Assembly (NCBI GenBank): GCA_014898415.1
Contig: RCTD01000035.1
Location: forward strand, 421,838-485,837
Length of the DNA stretch: 64,000 nt
Direction: 5' to 3'
From: Stromatinia cepivora
Taxonomy: Eukaryota > Ascomycota > Leotiomycetes > Helotiales > Sclerotiniaceae
The first letter of the stretch is position 1. Each line of letters begins with the position of its first letter. The notes below the pieces were generated by a model. It was not told where the DNA came from, ran no database searches, and saw only the letters and a program-made list of their open reading frames with translations. Positions 1 to 11,171 of this stretch are shown in pieces. Made by a program: the position numbers and the translations under genes.

Positions 1-1427
1 TAGAAGTCACCTCTTCTGTTCTGCTTGCATTTGTGTTTGTTGCTTATTGTTGTCAGTAAATTCATCATATATCTAACTTGATAAAAACTTACCAGGTATA
101 GAAGCCGGAGCCCCAACTCCAGACATCTCGACCTCTAGAGGCCTCCTTAATAGACTCGCATCCTTCTTAAGTATTGCATCCAAGAATTCACTTTGTACAA
201 TAAGTCGTTGATCCAGATTTAAAGCAACTTGCCTAGCAAAATCTTGGAACCATTCAACACCATCTCCTTTCGTTGGATAGAACCCTACAACCACAACGCC
301 TTTTCCCTCGCTCCCATCTTCGAATTCACCCACCCCTTTCTCTCCTGCCACATTTTTTACATATCTTACAAAATCGTCGACTGGCGTCTGTAAAGGTGTG
401 ACTTCACGGAAAAGAGCTTTACCACGTCCATCTGTAATAGGTGCTAGAAGAGTCTCGAATTGAGCTTTATCGTAAAACACAAAGGTATAACCATCGAACA
501 TAGTTTCCCTTGATGGGTCAGGAGCATAAGCAGTTGCTGGTTCATCCGTAGGTTCTGAGCCGCGCTCAGGAAGGTATTGAGCAGCATCTGGAAAGTTTCC
601 TTTGAAATCTGCCTCCAAACGGGTACCATCTGGCCCTGGAGTAGTAGCATCAACAATTGCTTTGATAAATGGATCATTATCTACAATATACTTTCCATTA
701 ATCAAAGCTCGAAGTCCTTTGGCCGTATTGCGCTTTTTGACAACAACATGAGTCGTTGCATCACGTTCGTATTCGGTCAGAACCTTAATGTCGAGTGGGC
801 CAAATGTTGCATAAAGCGCTTCGAGAGGTTTGGCTTTCAATTCTTTTGAAGAGAACGAAAATGATAGTACAACAGGATACCAAGTGATGCTAGATAATCA
901 GTATCACTCATGCCAAACTAATTGATGATAGTTCTTACCGAAACAAATTTTTATATTTCCCTATGCATATTTCATTCACGTCACTGCTCAGTTCATAGCC
1001 ACCTTTTCCTTTAATTTGCTCTCCGTTCACGGTAGTACCAACTTTGGTATTGAGGTCGCTCAAAGTGATTTTTGACCGGCTTTTGGTATTTTCCTTGGTA
1101 GGAACATCAGCATAGTTTGTGACCCTAACTCAGTCGGGACTTACGCAATCATTCGGACCAACAGTTCCAACCTCTATCGTCAGATGCTGTCTTGAAACTG
1201 ATTTATCGGCAATTGCGAATTGTCCATCTTGCACTCGTCAGTTGAGTTACAAGCAAAAGAAGATGGGCAAACAAACCTTCCGAAACAGTTCTACCAAAGA
1301 GATATTTCTTTCCGGGAACGAGCCATCGCTTTTTCCCTGCATAATCTTAGTATACTCTTGGAAGAAGTTCTGATCAACGTGATTGTCTACCGTCGAAAAA
1401 CTCTCCATCATTTTCTATGGTCCACAT
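1..1427 (-). CDS. NBS1: NBS1 (nibrin), 5' part of gene, five exons visible, runs off left edge
   Basis: Subunit of the nuclear MRE11-RAD50-NBS1 complex, which senses and processes DNA double-strand breaks. I read exons at 1427-1391, 1336-1277, 1227-1145, 1093-939 and 889-93, with introns of about 50 nt; a GTAAGT donor at 92 leads into the next intron. The ATG at 1427 opens MWTIENDGEFFDG, the usual N-terminal style of fungal Nbs1. The FHA domain follows, with KYLFGR, the core SRQHLTIEV and SKITLSDLNTKVGTT. Then come a BRCT domain (RNTAKGLRALINGKYIV) and a second Nbs1-type BRCT (from FDGYTFVFYDK). About 377 residues are visible; the C-terminal MRE11/ATM-binding part lies outside the window. Splice joins were chosen by frame and by continuity of the FHA domain. 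Family assignment is confident; exact junctions are less so. Confidence 0.88.
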
Positions 1428-1747
1428 TGTAAAAGCAGTGACACTCAGATTTAAAAGGTTTACTTGTTTAGTCGGATCATTGAAGAACGATTTAAGAAGG
1501 GTAAGACAATGGGATAACGAACTTTGGTCTTAGGGTAGATTAGTTCGTGCAGTTGTATCATTTGGGGGAAATATTGGTAGATTATTTTTTGTAGGCAGTT
1601 AAGGTTATTGTAGGAAATGAAAGGAGAAGCCTGACGCGCAGAATCTACCACACAAAACGCCTGGTCACATGTAGATAACGATAAGGAATATCTATTAAGT
1701 AAGCATTTGCGGGAGGTATCCAAGAACCTCACCGGGAACAAACTAAA
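1428..1747. other. Spacer between NBS1 and the HET pseudogene
   Basis: About 320 bases separate the NBS1 start from the HET remnant. A 93-codon frame on the minus strand is present, but it has no recognisable motif and no ATG context that I trust. I see no supported gene. Confidence 0.5.
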
Positions 1748-2650
1748 TTAAGAAACAAGTGTTACCTGCCCGTCTATAGAAGCCAAGATTAAGTAAGCGC
1801 TCCCCAGGGTAGCCATTCGAAAGCTTTGCAATCTCATAGGCGCCAGCAAAACTGCTCTTCAATCTGTCTCGTCCAAATCTCGGCTAGGTCGTCGTAGCCT
1901 AAACTTGCAATCCCAGAAAGTGCTGGTAATTTGTCTTTCCCACATGTTAGAGTAGCTCCCGGATAAAGTCGAACTCTCTGGCGCCAGTACCATTTAAATC
2001 TTTCTGCACGACGCACAAGTGGTGAGACAAGTTGTCTGGGGAATCCATCGGGCAAGAACTCTGACGCAATTGAAGTCCGGCACTCCCAGAAAGCACCATG
2101 ATCACTGAAGTGAATGGTTCGGGGTGGTAAAATCTTCTATTGAAGTGGCCATGCTCTATTTCCTAGATGGGTTCTAAGGGTCGAGCGTTTATATACTTCA
2201 CCACTTCGAAATCGTGTACTTTTGGTTGTCCACCATCAGTGATCCGTGCTAGAACACCACCGCTGAAGTTGGGTGGTTTAAGAAAACAACCTTCGGTACT
2301 ATGTCGAGCTGAAGACGCAGCTATGGTGATAACAGACCCTCCATAAACGGAACTCATTAGAGCCAGCTCTCTTCGCCAATCATCGTCATCGTTCTGTATG
2401 ATGCACAAAGATCCAATCCACAAGAAATCGTTGTTGAGTGTTCTTGTGATGCCACTTCCATGCTCAAAATTGTTTGGGAGAATCCCAACAGGTAATTCTT
2501 TCATCAATGAACCCATATTTTCAGAGGTAAGCTCGAGATCCTTATTAGAACCTCAGCTATGAGAGTTGGAGGCATGGTATATATCAAAAGGCGAGAGTGA
2601 TGTGCAAGACATGCGATGAGTGGTCCACAATAAGGAAGGAGTATCTCGAC
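1748..2650 (-). pseudogene. Decayed HET-domain (heterokaryon incompatibility) gene
   Basis: Pieces of a HET domain follow one another on the minus strand. LTSENMGSLMKELP lies near 2500-2540. FLWIGSLCIIQND and ITIAASSARHSTEGCF lie at about 2280-2420. ILPPRTIHFSDHGAFWECR lies near 2080-2140, DKLPALSGIASLGYDDLAEIW at about 1870-1945, and ASIDGQV near 1765. This matches the family order, in which HET proteins trigger cell death after fusion of unlike hyphae. The frame is broken. A TGA at 2553-2555 stands where the family's conserved Trp of the S-H-x-W-G motif belongs. The frame changes near 2170-2190, a TAG stands just before KILPPRT, and another frame change precedes the C-terminal piece. No start codon is identifiable. 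TGG to TGA is a G-to-A change, compatible with RIP. An intron could explain at most one of these breaks. Confidence 0.75.
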
Positions 2651-2991
2651 CTGCATGCTGGAACTTGATTTGGAGGTTTTAGTACAATGATCCGAACCTA
2701 ACGACGGACATGCTACAATACCCCATACATAAAAGCCCATATGAAATGCACATTGCTATCCGCTTTCCATGTTACATTTATTCATTATTATTTCATATTT
2801 AAAGCTATGAAGAAGCATTTATGCTTGAAAATGAGAATGCTGACTAATTTTGAACACTCTCAATTCCTATCATCTCGCGACAAACCGCCCACCGCGCAGC
2901 TGCAGTAAACAAAAAAGTAGATTAGTCAAAAACTACCAATCATCATCCAAGATGCGAAAATAATTAAAATCATAAGCATTCTTTCTCCAAC

Positions 2992-5900
2992 TCAACCGCT
3001 TCGTCGAAACAAACTCATAAACCTCGATCTCTTCGAATCCAACTCACCAGACTCACCACTCTGCTTAGCCTCACTCCTCTGTGCCTGCGTTTCTGTACTG
3101 GTAAGACTTCTCTGTGGAGCCGCTGTAGGACTCATGCTCATACCTGACCAGGTCGCTGGATGTGCTAATGAAGTAGGTCTAAGAACTTTTGTCGGAGCTC
3201 TAATAATACTTTCGGTGGATGTAGAAGCGGATCGAAGAGCTCGGATACTTAGGATATATTTAGGGTCTTGTTCATTGATATTGTTTAGTGTATTGGGGGA
3301 GGTTGCTACTACTGATCTTGTGGGCGGTGAAGGAGTGCGGAGTAGGCTGCGATCAATAGAATTTTCGGGATCCAATTGTTGGGTATCATGATTAGTGACC
3401 TGTAAAGAAGGTTGGGGTGAACTAGAATCATTGCGGTCTTTGGAGATCTCTGATATGGATTTCATCGAGGGGGTGCGGATTAGACTCCTTTCTTTAGAAT
3501 TTTCATAACTTTCTGGTTTGAATGCTTGAGCTGTATATGGTGGTGATGGGGGCTTATTGGCGCTTCCATCGCTTTCTGGCGTAGAGTTTTCTATATGAGC
3601 ACGGATGCGACGTATGTGGAGATCATTGGAAGTTTTAAGCGTGCCAGGCCTAATTGCTGGAATGGGAGTATTATCATGGATATTAGTTGTCTTTACGGGA
3701 CTCTCAGGAATATCCGGCATTTGTCTTTCGCCGAATTGTGATTTTCTTTTGCTTAGAGAATTTGCGGTTTTCGGCAAAGGCTTGTCATTTCCAGTGTGAG
3801 TTGTTCGATGGTCATGACTATTTTCTCCAGATGAATGAGTTTCTGTCTGATTTGCCATTTGCCTGGTCCAACTATTCTTTGATGCTTGTTGTATTGGATT
3901 AATCATGTCAGGATCTGAGACCTGTTGTTCTTCTTGACATATCAAATCGGCTTTCGGCCCATCTCTTGGTTGACAATAGAAGTGACCAGGAGTAAAATCT
4001 TTGGAATTTCGTGGGTTGAGCTTTTTGTATGTCGTTTCGAGTTGTTACGGTCCTCTGCTGCCATTACTTGGTACGTAATTGTAGCATTCCTGGCAGGTGT
4101 CTCAGTTGAATCTGATAACGGTTCCACAGAGCCATGCGATGGATGGGGCGAAATAGTCGGTCGTGATAGATCTTGATCTAATTTGACGTGGTCGCCAACC
4201 ATCGTGGCAGATAGCGAAGTATCTGGTCTTACTGGAGCGTCATCATGATCTTCAGGGTATTCAAAAGAGCAAACTGATGCCTCGTACAACCACGGAGTAT
4301 TGAGGCTCTCCTGATGATCGGGGAAGTCTGGTGACATTTGAGCCATAGACGCAGCGTAGAGATTTGGTGCGTGTCTTAGACCCGCATATGATTGAGGAAG
4401 TGGTGGCCAGGCAGATCGATCTGGGATAACAAATTGGCGCATAGCTTCTCCTTGACCGAACATAGATTTGAGTAAAGTCCTAGTATAATCTAGAGGAAAT
4501 CCGGCTATTCTGGCCGACTTGACGGTACCACGAAGGTTTATGACTGCATCACAAAATTGCATAGCTTCTTTCGGAAAATATTCTAGTACATCATTTAGTA
4601 GTGAGCAAACAGGCTTTGGAACTGTGAAAAAACGGTGGACCTACCAAAAAAATCGTCTGCTTTCCAGTCAGGATCATTTTCATCGAGTGGCCGATGGCCA
4701 TTAAAACGTCGACACAGCAATGTAAGCTCGGCCATTTTGCCCCCTCGCTTTATCAGACCATTGACGACAGCTAGTAGAAGATTTTCCATTTTTTCCATAT
4801 TGTAACCAAAGCGTCTAGCAAACTTGAGTGCGTTACCACCGAATCTAGTAAGATCAATTTCGATTGTAAGGTGTTGAATTCTATCCAGAAAGTTGGGTAA
4901 CCAAACACTTGAGAGTGGAGTGAAAGCGGAATTGCAAAATGGTGTCAAAGTAACATGAAATTGATATTCGGTCCAGAAATAGGTCATCAAATCATTTCTC
5001 ATTAGGCTGAAAGATGCCAATCCTCCGGCAACATTTTCAAGAACATTCCAAGGTGAACTGAAGTAATATCCATGGTAGCAGTTCTTTATAACAAATTGAG
5101 GTGATAGTAGTATTGTAATACTTTTGCTGTTAGGTAAACAGTAAGAATATACTTTACGGCGAACATTGATAGGCAGATCAAAAAATGGAGAGAAATTGTT
5201 GTTTTGTCGTGGCGGAAGACAATGCTCAAAAAGGTCATTGGAATCAATAGGCACACCATCATCAGCCAAAAGGTCCCAATTTCTGTCAAAAGGAGGGTCC
5301 CAAGGAAGAGTAGTCTCTTTGGCACTAGTCGAAACATATTGCCGTTGAGACCGTGAGGTTTCTCTGCCGCCGCCTGATGCCAAACGCTGGAGTCTTGCAG
5401 GTTGAGATTGATTCCTGCTTTTTGTAGATGAGGTACGTGATACAGCAGAAAGCCAACTCGAGCGGTTCGATTTGCTTGCATTTGACGGCGGATGAATAGT
5501 CAATAACATATCATTTTGTGGTGAATTAATTTGAGCACCTTCGGGGATCTGAAATGAAACTATTGATGATCGCTTTGCAGTTGTAGGTGGAGTCGAGTGT
5601 TCGGACTTTGGGGTTGTTTGATTCATTATTGGTCGTGGCTTCACTCCTGTAGAATGTCTACTGGATGCAGATGACGCTCGCGCTGGAAGTTCCTTTATCG
5701 AATGAATGGATGATCTATTATTGGAAGTCGTCGAGGCAGTCTGAAGTTTTTTAGGAAGGTGCGCTCCAGCTACATATGCCATTTGAGTTGAAAGGGACCG
5801 GTTATTTTCTTGTGCTGGCACATCCTTGAGTGCTTGAATAGGATTTTTATTATCGGTACAAAAAGAAGTAGAAAGAGATTTCCTAAGTTTGCTGGCTGTG

Positions 5901-6386
5901 GATGCTGCACGAGTTGGAAGCTTTTTCTTTGGTGATGGAATGTCTTGCATAGATTGCACAGATATTCTGTTTTTAGGATCAAATGAATTTGATTTTGGTA
6001 TTTTGCTTGTGGTTGGTGATACATGACTTGGAGTTGATTGAGCTTTCTGAGAAGATGAAATTTCGGTAGATTCAGTAACAACATGATCATTGGGAGATAG
6101 AGAGTTGGACTTCTTAAATCTGCTGGATTTCGATGAGATACTACCTGGCAGAGATTGACCTTTGTACAACAACAGACTGTCTTGAGCTGACTCAACAGAA
6201 CAACCACTGGTCTGTGAAGTAGTTGGGGAGTCGGATTTTCTTGAGAGGGGGGACAATGAACGTTTGATTGACCCTACAATAGACCTTCGCAAGGAGACTG
6301 TTATTATCAGTAAGGTTTCTGATAACAGAATGGAATAAGATCTTACATCTCTTGTTGTTGGAGCTCAAATTACTTGTGGAGTCCAT
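2992..6386 (-). CDS. Large serine-rich hypothetical protein with a 2EXR/F-box-like core
   Basis: Function unknown. The start is ATG at 6386, with a short first exon 6386-6347 and an intron 6346-6298 (GTAAGA, CTGATAA branch, CAG). Exon 2 is 6297-4645, followed by an intron 4644-4583 (GTAGGT, CTACTAA branch, TAG). Exon 3 joins the last frame (3962-2992) either through a possible intron 4048-3963 or through a frameshift; the intron keeps the sum in frame at about 1065 residues. Residues 1-330 are Ser/Lys/Thr-rich and look disordered. The middle (about 350-560) is folded and begins FFDLPINVRRKVYSYCLP, the opening typical of fungal 2EXR/F-box-like proteins. The C-terminal third is again Ser/Pro/Thr-rich with repeated S-L-[IL]-R-T-P-S phrases, suggesting phosphorylation sites. 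Gene limits are fairly sure; the third junction is not. Confidence 0.65.
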
Positions 6387-7586
6387 GGTTTTTGACTGTT
6401 TGGAAGTTAAACTATGTGGGAACTGGTGGAATGCGCCCGAGAGATCGGTTAGGATGTAATTGGTTTTTTTGATTGATTGGAAAGATATTTATATTTTTCT
6501 TAGCGAGTTACATTCATTAGCAAGGCTGTGAAAATAGCATGAGTAGTGAAGTGAGAATATGAAGTTTGATTCCACTTGTGCTGAGTGAAGTTTAAAATCA
6601 ACACCCAAATGCAAAACTCAAATGCGATCCTGCTTATTTCGACTTCCTCCCCCCCCCCCCTCCCCCCAAAATTCTCTCGATGAATCCAGGATGCGCTTCA
6701 AAAGGCTACCAGTATATTCATATCTTCAGACATAATATCATCACATTGAAAAACGAATGATGGTGAAGGCTCTTAGTCTTCTGAGGAGACAACGATATTG
6801 TTATTTGATTCCCATTTTACCAAAGGAACATTAGAAACACTTGAAGAAAGAAACTTCATCTTAGGAGTCTTTATGAACTCAAGCTATGAATCAAGGATAT
6901 TCAAGGATTCATAATCTTTCGAATATGATTCCTTGGTGACAAAACTCATTACCCCATCTTGCTCACAATATCAACCTATAAAGATTAATGCACCAAGATT
7001 CTCAAGCATGGAACTTTGAGTTGTACTCATTAGCACACTTCCCTCGTGGCCATGTAGCCCTGCTCATGATCTGCCCAAGACCAACGAGTAAACATTGCCA
7101 TGAAATGGAGAATCATTCCATGAAAAGTGATGGTTTTCGTGAATCTCCTGTCAAAACCTGTTCAACATAGAAGTCATTAAGCCTGCGGCTTTGCGCCGAT
7201 AAGTATAATAAGCCGAAGGTACGATAATAAGAGGATATCGAGAAGACAGCTCCATAGAAAGCATCGATATCAATAGAAAATAGTATATTTAATGTCATTA
7301 GATGTAGATGTAGGTATTTATGAGATATTACATGAAGCCTCTGTGTTGTGAAATGTGATGTCACTTGAGGTCGCAATAAATTTAACCTTATCTCGGAAGA
7401 AAAATCTTCCGGACCCCGCCTTCGTCATGATAGATTTTTTGAAAACCATTTCTTCTTTCCGCATAATAGACGACCATTCTCATTTCAATTTTCGCGCATA
7501 TCTTTAAAACTTGCAGACTATTATATTTATCGCATACTCGAATAGTAAAGTCACATTTCCCAGGTCATTCTACTGAAATCACCAAA
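6387..7586. other. Intergenic region with an imperfect C-run
   Basis: This lies between the start of the serine-rich gene (minus) and PBDC1 (plus), so it should contain two divergent promoters. A pyrimidine tract made mostly of C lies at about 6645-6667. Short ORFs here have no recognisable content. The last 30 bases before 7587 are a plausible PBDC1 leader. Confidence 0.5.
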
Positions 7587-8311
7587 ATGAGTGCGCCACC
7601 AGCAAAGTTCGATGCCGAAAAGGCAGATAATTTCGAAGATGTAAGTTATCCTCAATCGTATACAGGCAAAGTTCTGCTGCATATAACCTATGTTCACGAT
7701 ACTGACACACTGTTAGATTGAGAAGCAATTTGCAGTCAAAGGTTCGCACAGCTTGAAAGCCTCCCATATTTTACCCCGCCATTGACCCCGCAGTTAGCCG
7801 TTCAACACATGTCCACATATTGGGCAATCCTCGAGAAAGTCCGCGGATCGTCCCTACGACTCACAAAGATTGATAACGAGATATATGAGCATTTGATGAA
7901 GGATTTCCCAGATTTCGATCCAGCTGCTACGATTAATGAAGATGAAATGAAGAGCAAGACAGGAAAGGAGAAATGGAGAAGCTTTATGATGACTTATGAG
8001 AAGAAGGTTGATGACTATAATTTTGGAACAATGTTGAGAACGAACCCGAAATTTGAATATGGACAGGACGAGACTATCTTCGGTATGTTTTCGAAAGGGC
8101 GTGATTCGGGGGGGCATAGGGCTAACGATGGCCATGGTAGTACCTAGAATGCAATTCTATGCTTACGAAATTGCAAGGTTTGTTTACTATTACCACTTAA
8201 AGAAATATCCACTAACAATTCAATAGAAACCGCAAGGGATTAAACGATTGGATTTATGAAAAAGAGCACCCGGAAGCCAAGAAGAAGACTGCTGAAGAGA
8301 ACAAATCATAA
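7587..8311 (+). CDS. PBDC1: PBDC1/YPL225W family protein (eEF1A biogenesis chaperone family)
   Basis: Five exons: 7587-7640, 7717-7741, 7798-8082, 8141-8177 and 8227-8311, giving 161 residues, the normal size for the family. The protein shows the family's conserved blocks: LRLTKIDNEIYEHL, KEKWRSFM, DYNFGTMLR, then after a splice VPRMQFYAYEIARNRKGLNDW. The ATG opens MSAPPAKFD and exon 1 ends at a perfect GTAAGT donor. Intron ends were fixed by joining these blocks in frame; two exons are only 25 and 37 nt long. The yeast homologue Ypl225w is known as a dedicated ribosome-associated chaperone for nascent translation factor eEF1A; the old name 'polysaccharide biosynthesis domain' is misleading. 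Assignment is secure from sequence. The specific role is transferred from yeast and human. Confidence 0.92.
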
Positions 8312-8988
8312 ATATGAAATTTCATTTAGTAATAATATACCCTTCATCCCCATGGCATTTATTTAGCCCTGTAATTCATAGATTTATTCATGTGAGGATT
8401 TACAGTCAATTTACTATTTCAGAAACTCTTTTCCATTTTATGATCTAAAATTACTTTCCTCCATTTTTTTTACTTAGTGGTACTATGTGATCAGGTTATC
8501 AATTAGTGTTATTTGTTGATCATTACCAATTATCCACCAATTCACACAAATACCTAGTAATCACAATAACCAGCTACGACAAAAAAAAACCCAAGATACA
8601 GGTACAAGGAACAGACAGACGAAGCAAGTGTTTTTGCGAAAGAATATGGGAACACAAAATCATACACATATTAGAAAATGTCAAGAATTCTCAAAGATAC
8701 AACACAAAGAAGAGGAAATGGAACAATGATGTGAAGTGCATCACAAGACAAAAGGGGGAGGGAGATCATAAGGAAATAAAAGAATTTATGATAAATTGGC
8801 ATGTGGTTGGGTCTACTGTGTCTGCTCCAATTTTTGGAAGTGAAGCAGAATCGGATTTTCAAAAGAAGATTGATAGTAGGAAACCTGGAAGTTTTGGGTA
8901 AGGAGATATTAAGACTCATTCAATATGAGGGAGGTATATTATCAATCCTTGGATAGGATTTGGGAGTCTACGAAAAAGGGTGGTGAGA
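8312..8988. other. 3' flank of PBDC1, no supported gene
   Basis: AT-leaning sequence. A 131-codon frame (8506-8901, plus) begins only at a non-ATG codon, is Lys-rich and has no motif I recognise, so I do not call it a gene. Confidence 0.5.
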
Positions 8989-9221
8989 TTTTTTTTCTGT
9001 TTTTCTGTTTTTCTGTTTTTCTGTTTTTCTGTTTTTCTGTTTTTCTGTTTTTCTGTTTTTCTGTTTTTCTGTTTTTCTGTTTTTCTATTTTTCTATTTTT
9101 CTGTTTTTCTGTTTTTCTGTTTTTCTGTTTTTCTGTTTTTCTGTTTTTCTGTTTTTCTATTTTTCTATTTTTCTGTTTTTCTGTTTTTCTGTTTTTCTGT
9201 TTTTCTGTTTTTCTGTTTTTT
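8989..9221 (+). repeat. 8-bp minisatellite, unit CTGTTTTT (about 29 copies)
   Basis: A continuous array of the unit CTGTTTTT with a few CTATTTTT variants. Because the unit is 8 bp it reads as an 8-residue Phe/Cys/Ser/Leu cycle in all three frames, which creates long but meaningless ORFs. The CTATTTTT variants occur in pairs at two places, suggesting a higher-order duplication within the array. Confidence 0.95.
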
Positions 9222-9327
9222 CACGTGCAGAATCTAGAACAGTCAGAATTCATGCAGTCATGCAGTCATGAAAATATGAAAGATTCTCCGGCATCACTTT
9301 ATCAGTATTATTGAAACTCTAGAAGTG

Positions 9328-10100
9328 TTGGTATATGACTCGTTTATCATCTTATAAGAATTTCTAATAAGTTTATTAAATCACTTAATAATATTAACCG
9401 AACCGATGGTTATATGATCACGTGATATATTAATAATATAATTTAATATTATTAAATTTTATTATTATATGAAATTTTGATCATATAACATATTGGAATG
9501 ATTTATAATGGAATAGAATGTGATGGAAGCATATAGAACTTTCTTATTTCCAAGGTTAAATATTATTGGTGTGACGCACAAGAGCCGTAGTAGAGCTGAA
9601 TAAACAGGGTCAATTATGTTCTACAATTGAAGAACTATGGCTTGTAAGGATATATATACATAAATACCCATTTGTGAGTTGCGGGGCTGTGTGTATGCGT
9701 TATTAGGGTCACCATTTTATTATACTAAATCGTATGAATCGTAACGCATGTGTACAGACGGATCAGCTTATCAATTGATATGGGAGATAAGAGGTATCAC
9801 GTGATTAGCCTCTTGTGGTTCACGATTCGTGACAATTGGTTACTTTTTCATTTCATTATATAAAATAATTCTATAAGATTCGATTTAAATCGATCTTATT
9901 TATAATCATAGAATATTATCAAATATTATAAATAAGAAGATTTTCTTCAAAGAATTCATCCGAAAAATAAGCAAAATAAATTCAATATTCAATACACTTA
10001 TATTTTGACTCCAATCATTATATATTCGATCACCCTTTTAAGCTATATAACTAAGTCTTCCACTATAATAATAGTGAATAATATTATTATTATATTATTC
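9328..10100. other. AT-rich spacer, possibly a decayed solo LTR
   Basis: AT-rich DNA with several palindromic stretches around 9410-9490 and 10060-10110, and two CACGTGAT motifs (about 9420 and 9797). A TGTTGG begins at 9328. The part ending in a CAATACACTTATATTTTGAC phrase (about 9990) has the style of a fungal LTR end. I cannot find a matching second copy or target duplication, so the LTR reading is speculative. No gene is visible. Confidence 0.3.
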
Positions 10101-10357
10101 ATTATTATTAACCGATCAACCTCCTCCAAGACATCTGAAGCTACTAGTGTATTTTTGTTGGTGACACAATTGATTTTAGAAGCCTTGTGAAGCAATCAAT
10201 CCAGCTATTTTTGTCGTTTGCCCTCAAAGCAATTGAAGCATGTAGCCATTTAAGTAAAAACACCCCGCCCATCTCACTCGAATTAAATCCATCCAACCAT
10301 CCATTCCTCAAATCTTGTCCTCCACCCCTCCACCCATCTACCTTCAGCACCAACCCT

Positions 10358-11171
10358 TCACGTGTCCGTTTCGCTATTAAAAGGTGTCTCTTTGTGCAAA
10401 GGACACTTTTCATTCCAAGCATGCTGATGGTAATCGCATTGGCTGACCCTCCTTGAATCCCTAGGATCCAAATCCACCTTCCATGGTATTCCAGCAGGTT
10501 TGTGGATAGCCTGCAGAGTATCCAAATGAAGCCCCTCAATATGTATGCGTGCATCTTCGATGCGTTTATAGGTATCTTCACACATAGCACCATAAAGACA
10601 GCTGAAAGAAATACACACATAGCAGCGTGCGAGAAAACGTCGTGCCATGGACGGTTTCTGGATCTCAGATTCTTCCTTCGTATACTTGTATACATGTCGA
10701 ATGGCATCCATCGAAGGGAATGTCTGAGTTTGGAAATAAAAAGATGTGATGCGGTTCATCATTACATCTTGTAAGTATGGGATTTCCTTCTTCTCCACGA
10801 AAATATAAATATCCCACAAGGTATCGATATCCTTGACTGTTTCCAGCAGCCAAAATCTTCCGCGATATGCAAATTGCAATAATCCTAGAAATACTTTGGG
10901 GTCCTCTACAAGTCTGAACGATTCAAAGCTTCCAACTGTGCCGAGTATTTTGGAGAAAATCTTTGGTTGGTAACGAGTGAGGAGGTCTTTGTGTACGACA
11001 AACTCTTTCTCATACCCGCCCTTTATAACGGTGATTTTTACCATGGCATGGTTTGCGCTGGGAACATTAGTTTCAGTAACACAATTGGATCATTTTTGAA
11101 TGTACTCACCGATTCCTTCCAGGCGATGGTGCAAAGCGAGGATCTGCTTCTTGCCACTTGTAGGAAGCCAT
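10358..11171 (-). CDS. BTB/POZ-domain protein, paralogue 1
   Basis: Two exons: 11171-11110 and 11057-10358, with a 51-nt intron (GTGAGT donor, CTGAAAC-like branch, CAG), giving 253 residues. After a short leader (MASYKWQEADPRF), the BTB fold runs from VKITVIKGG. It includes EFVVHKDLLTRYQPKIF, the VFLGLLQFAYRGRFW strand-helix turn and the DIDTLWDIYIFVEKKEIPYLQD helix. The C-terminus carries C-x2-H-x-H-A-W-x2-K-C-P, shared with the paralogue at 12.6 kb. BTB proteins are dimerising adaptors, often for cullin-3 ubiquitin ligases; no such partner can be inferred here. The similar length, layout and end motif show that the two genes are duplicates. The substrate or role is unknown. Confidence 0.82.

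Noticed and set aside
1094..1144. In-frame TGA (at about 1123) in the FHA domain of NBS1, apparently a nonsense mutation
   Set aside because: A perfect GTAAGT donor at 1144 and an AAG acceptor at 1094 define a 51-nt intron with a CTGAT branch. It removes the stop and keeps the frame.
8925..9314. Phe/Cys/Ser/Leu-rich ORFs of 85-129 codons
   Set aside because: They are translations of the 8-bp minisatellite and occur in several frames.
10144..10707. 187-codon minus-strand ORF overlapping BTB paralogue 1
   Set aside because: It is a shadow frame; the BTB frame carries the conserved domain.
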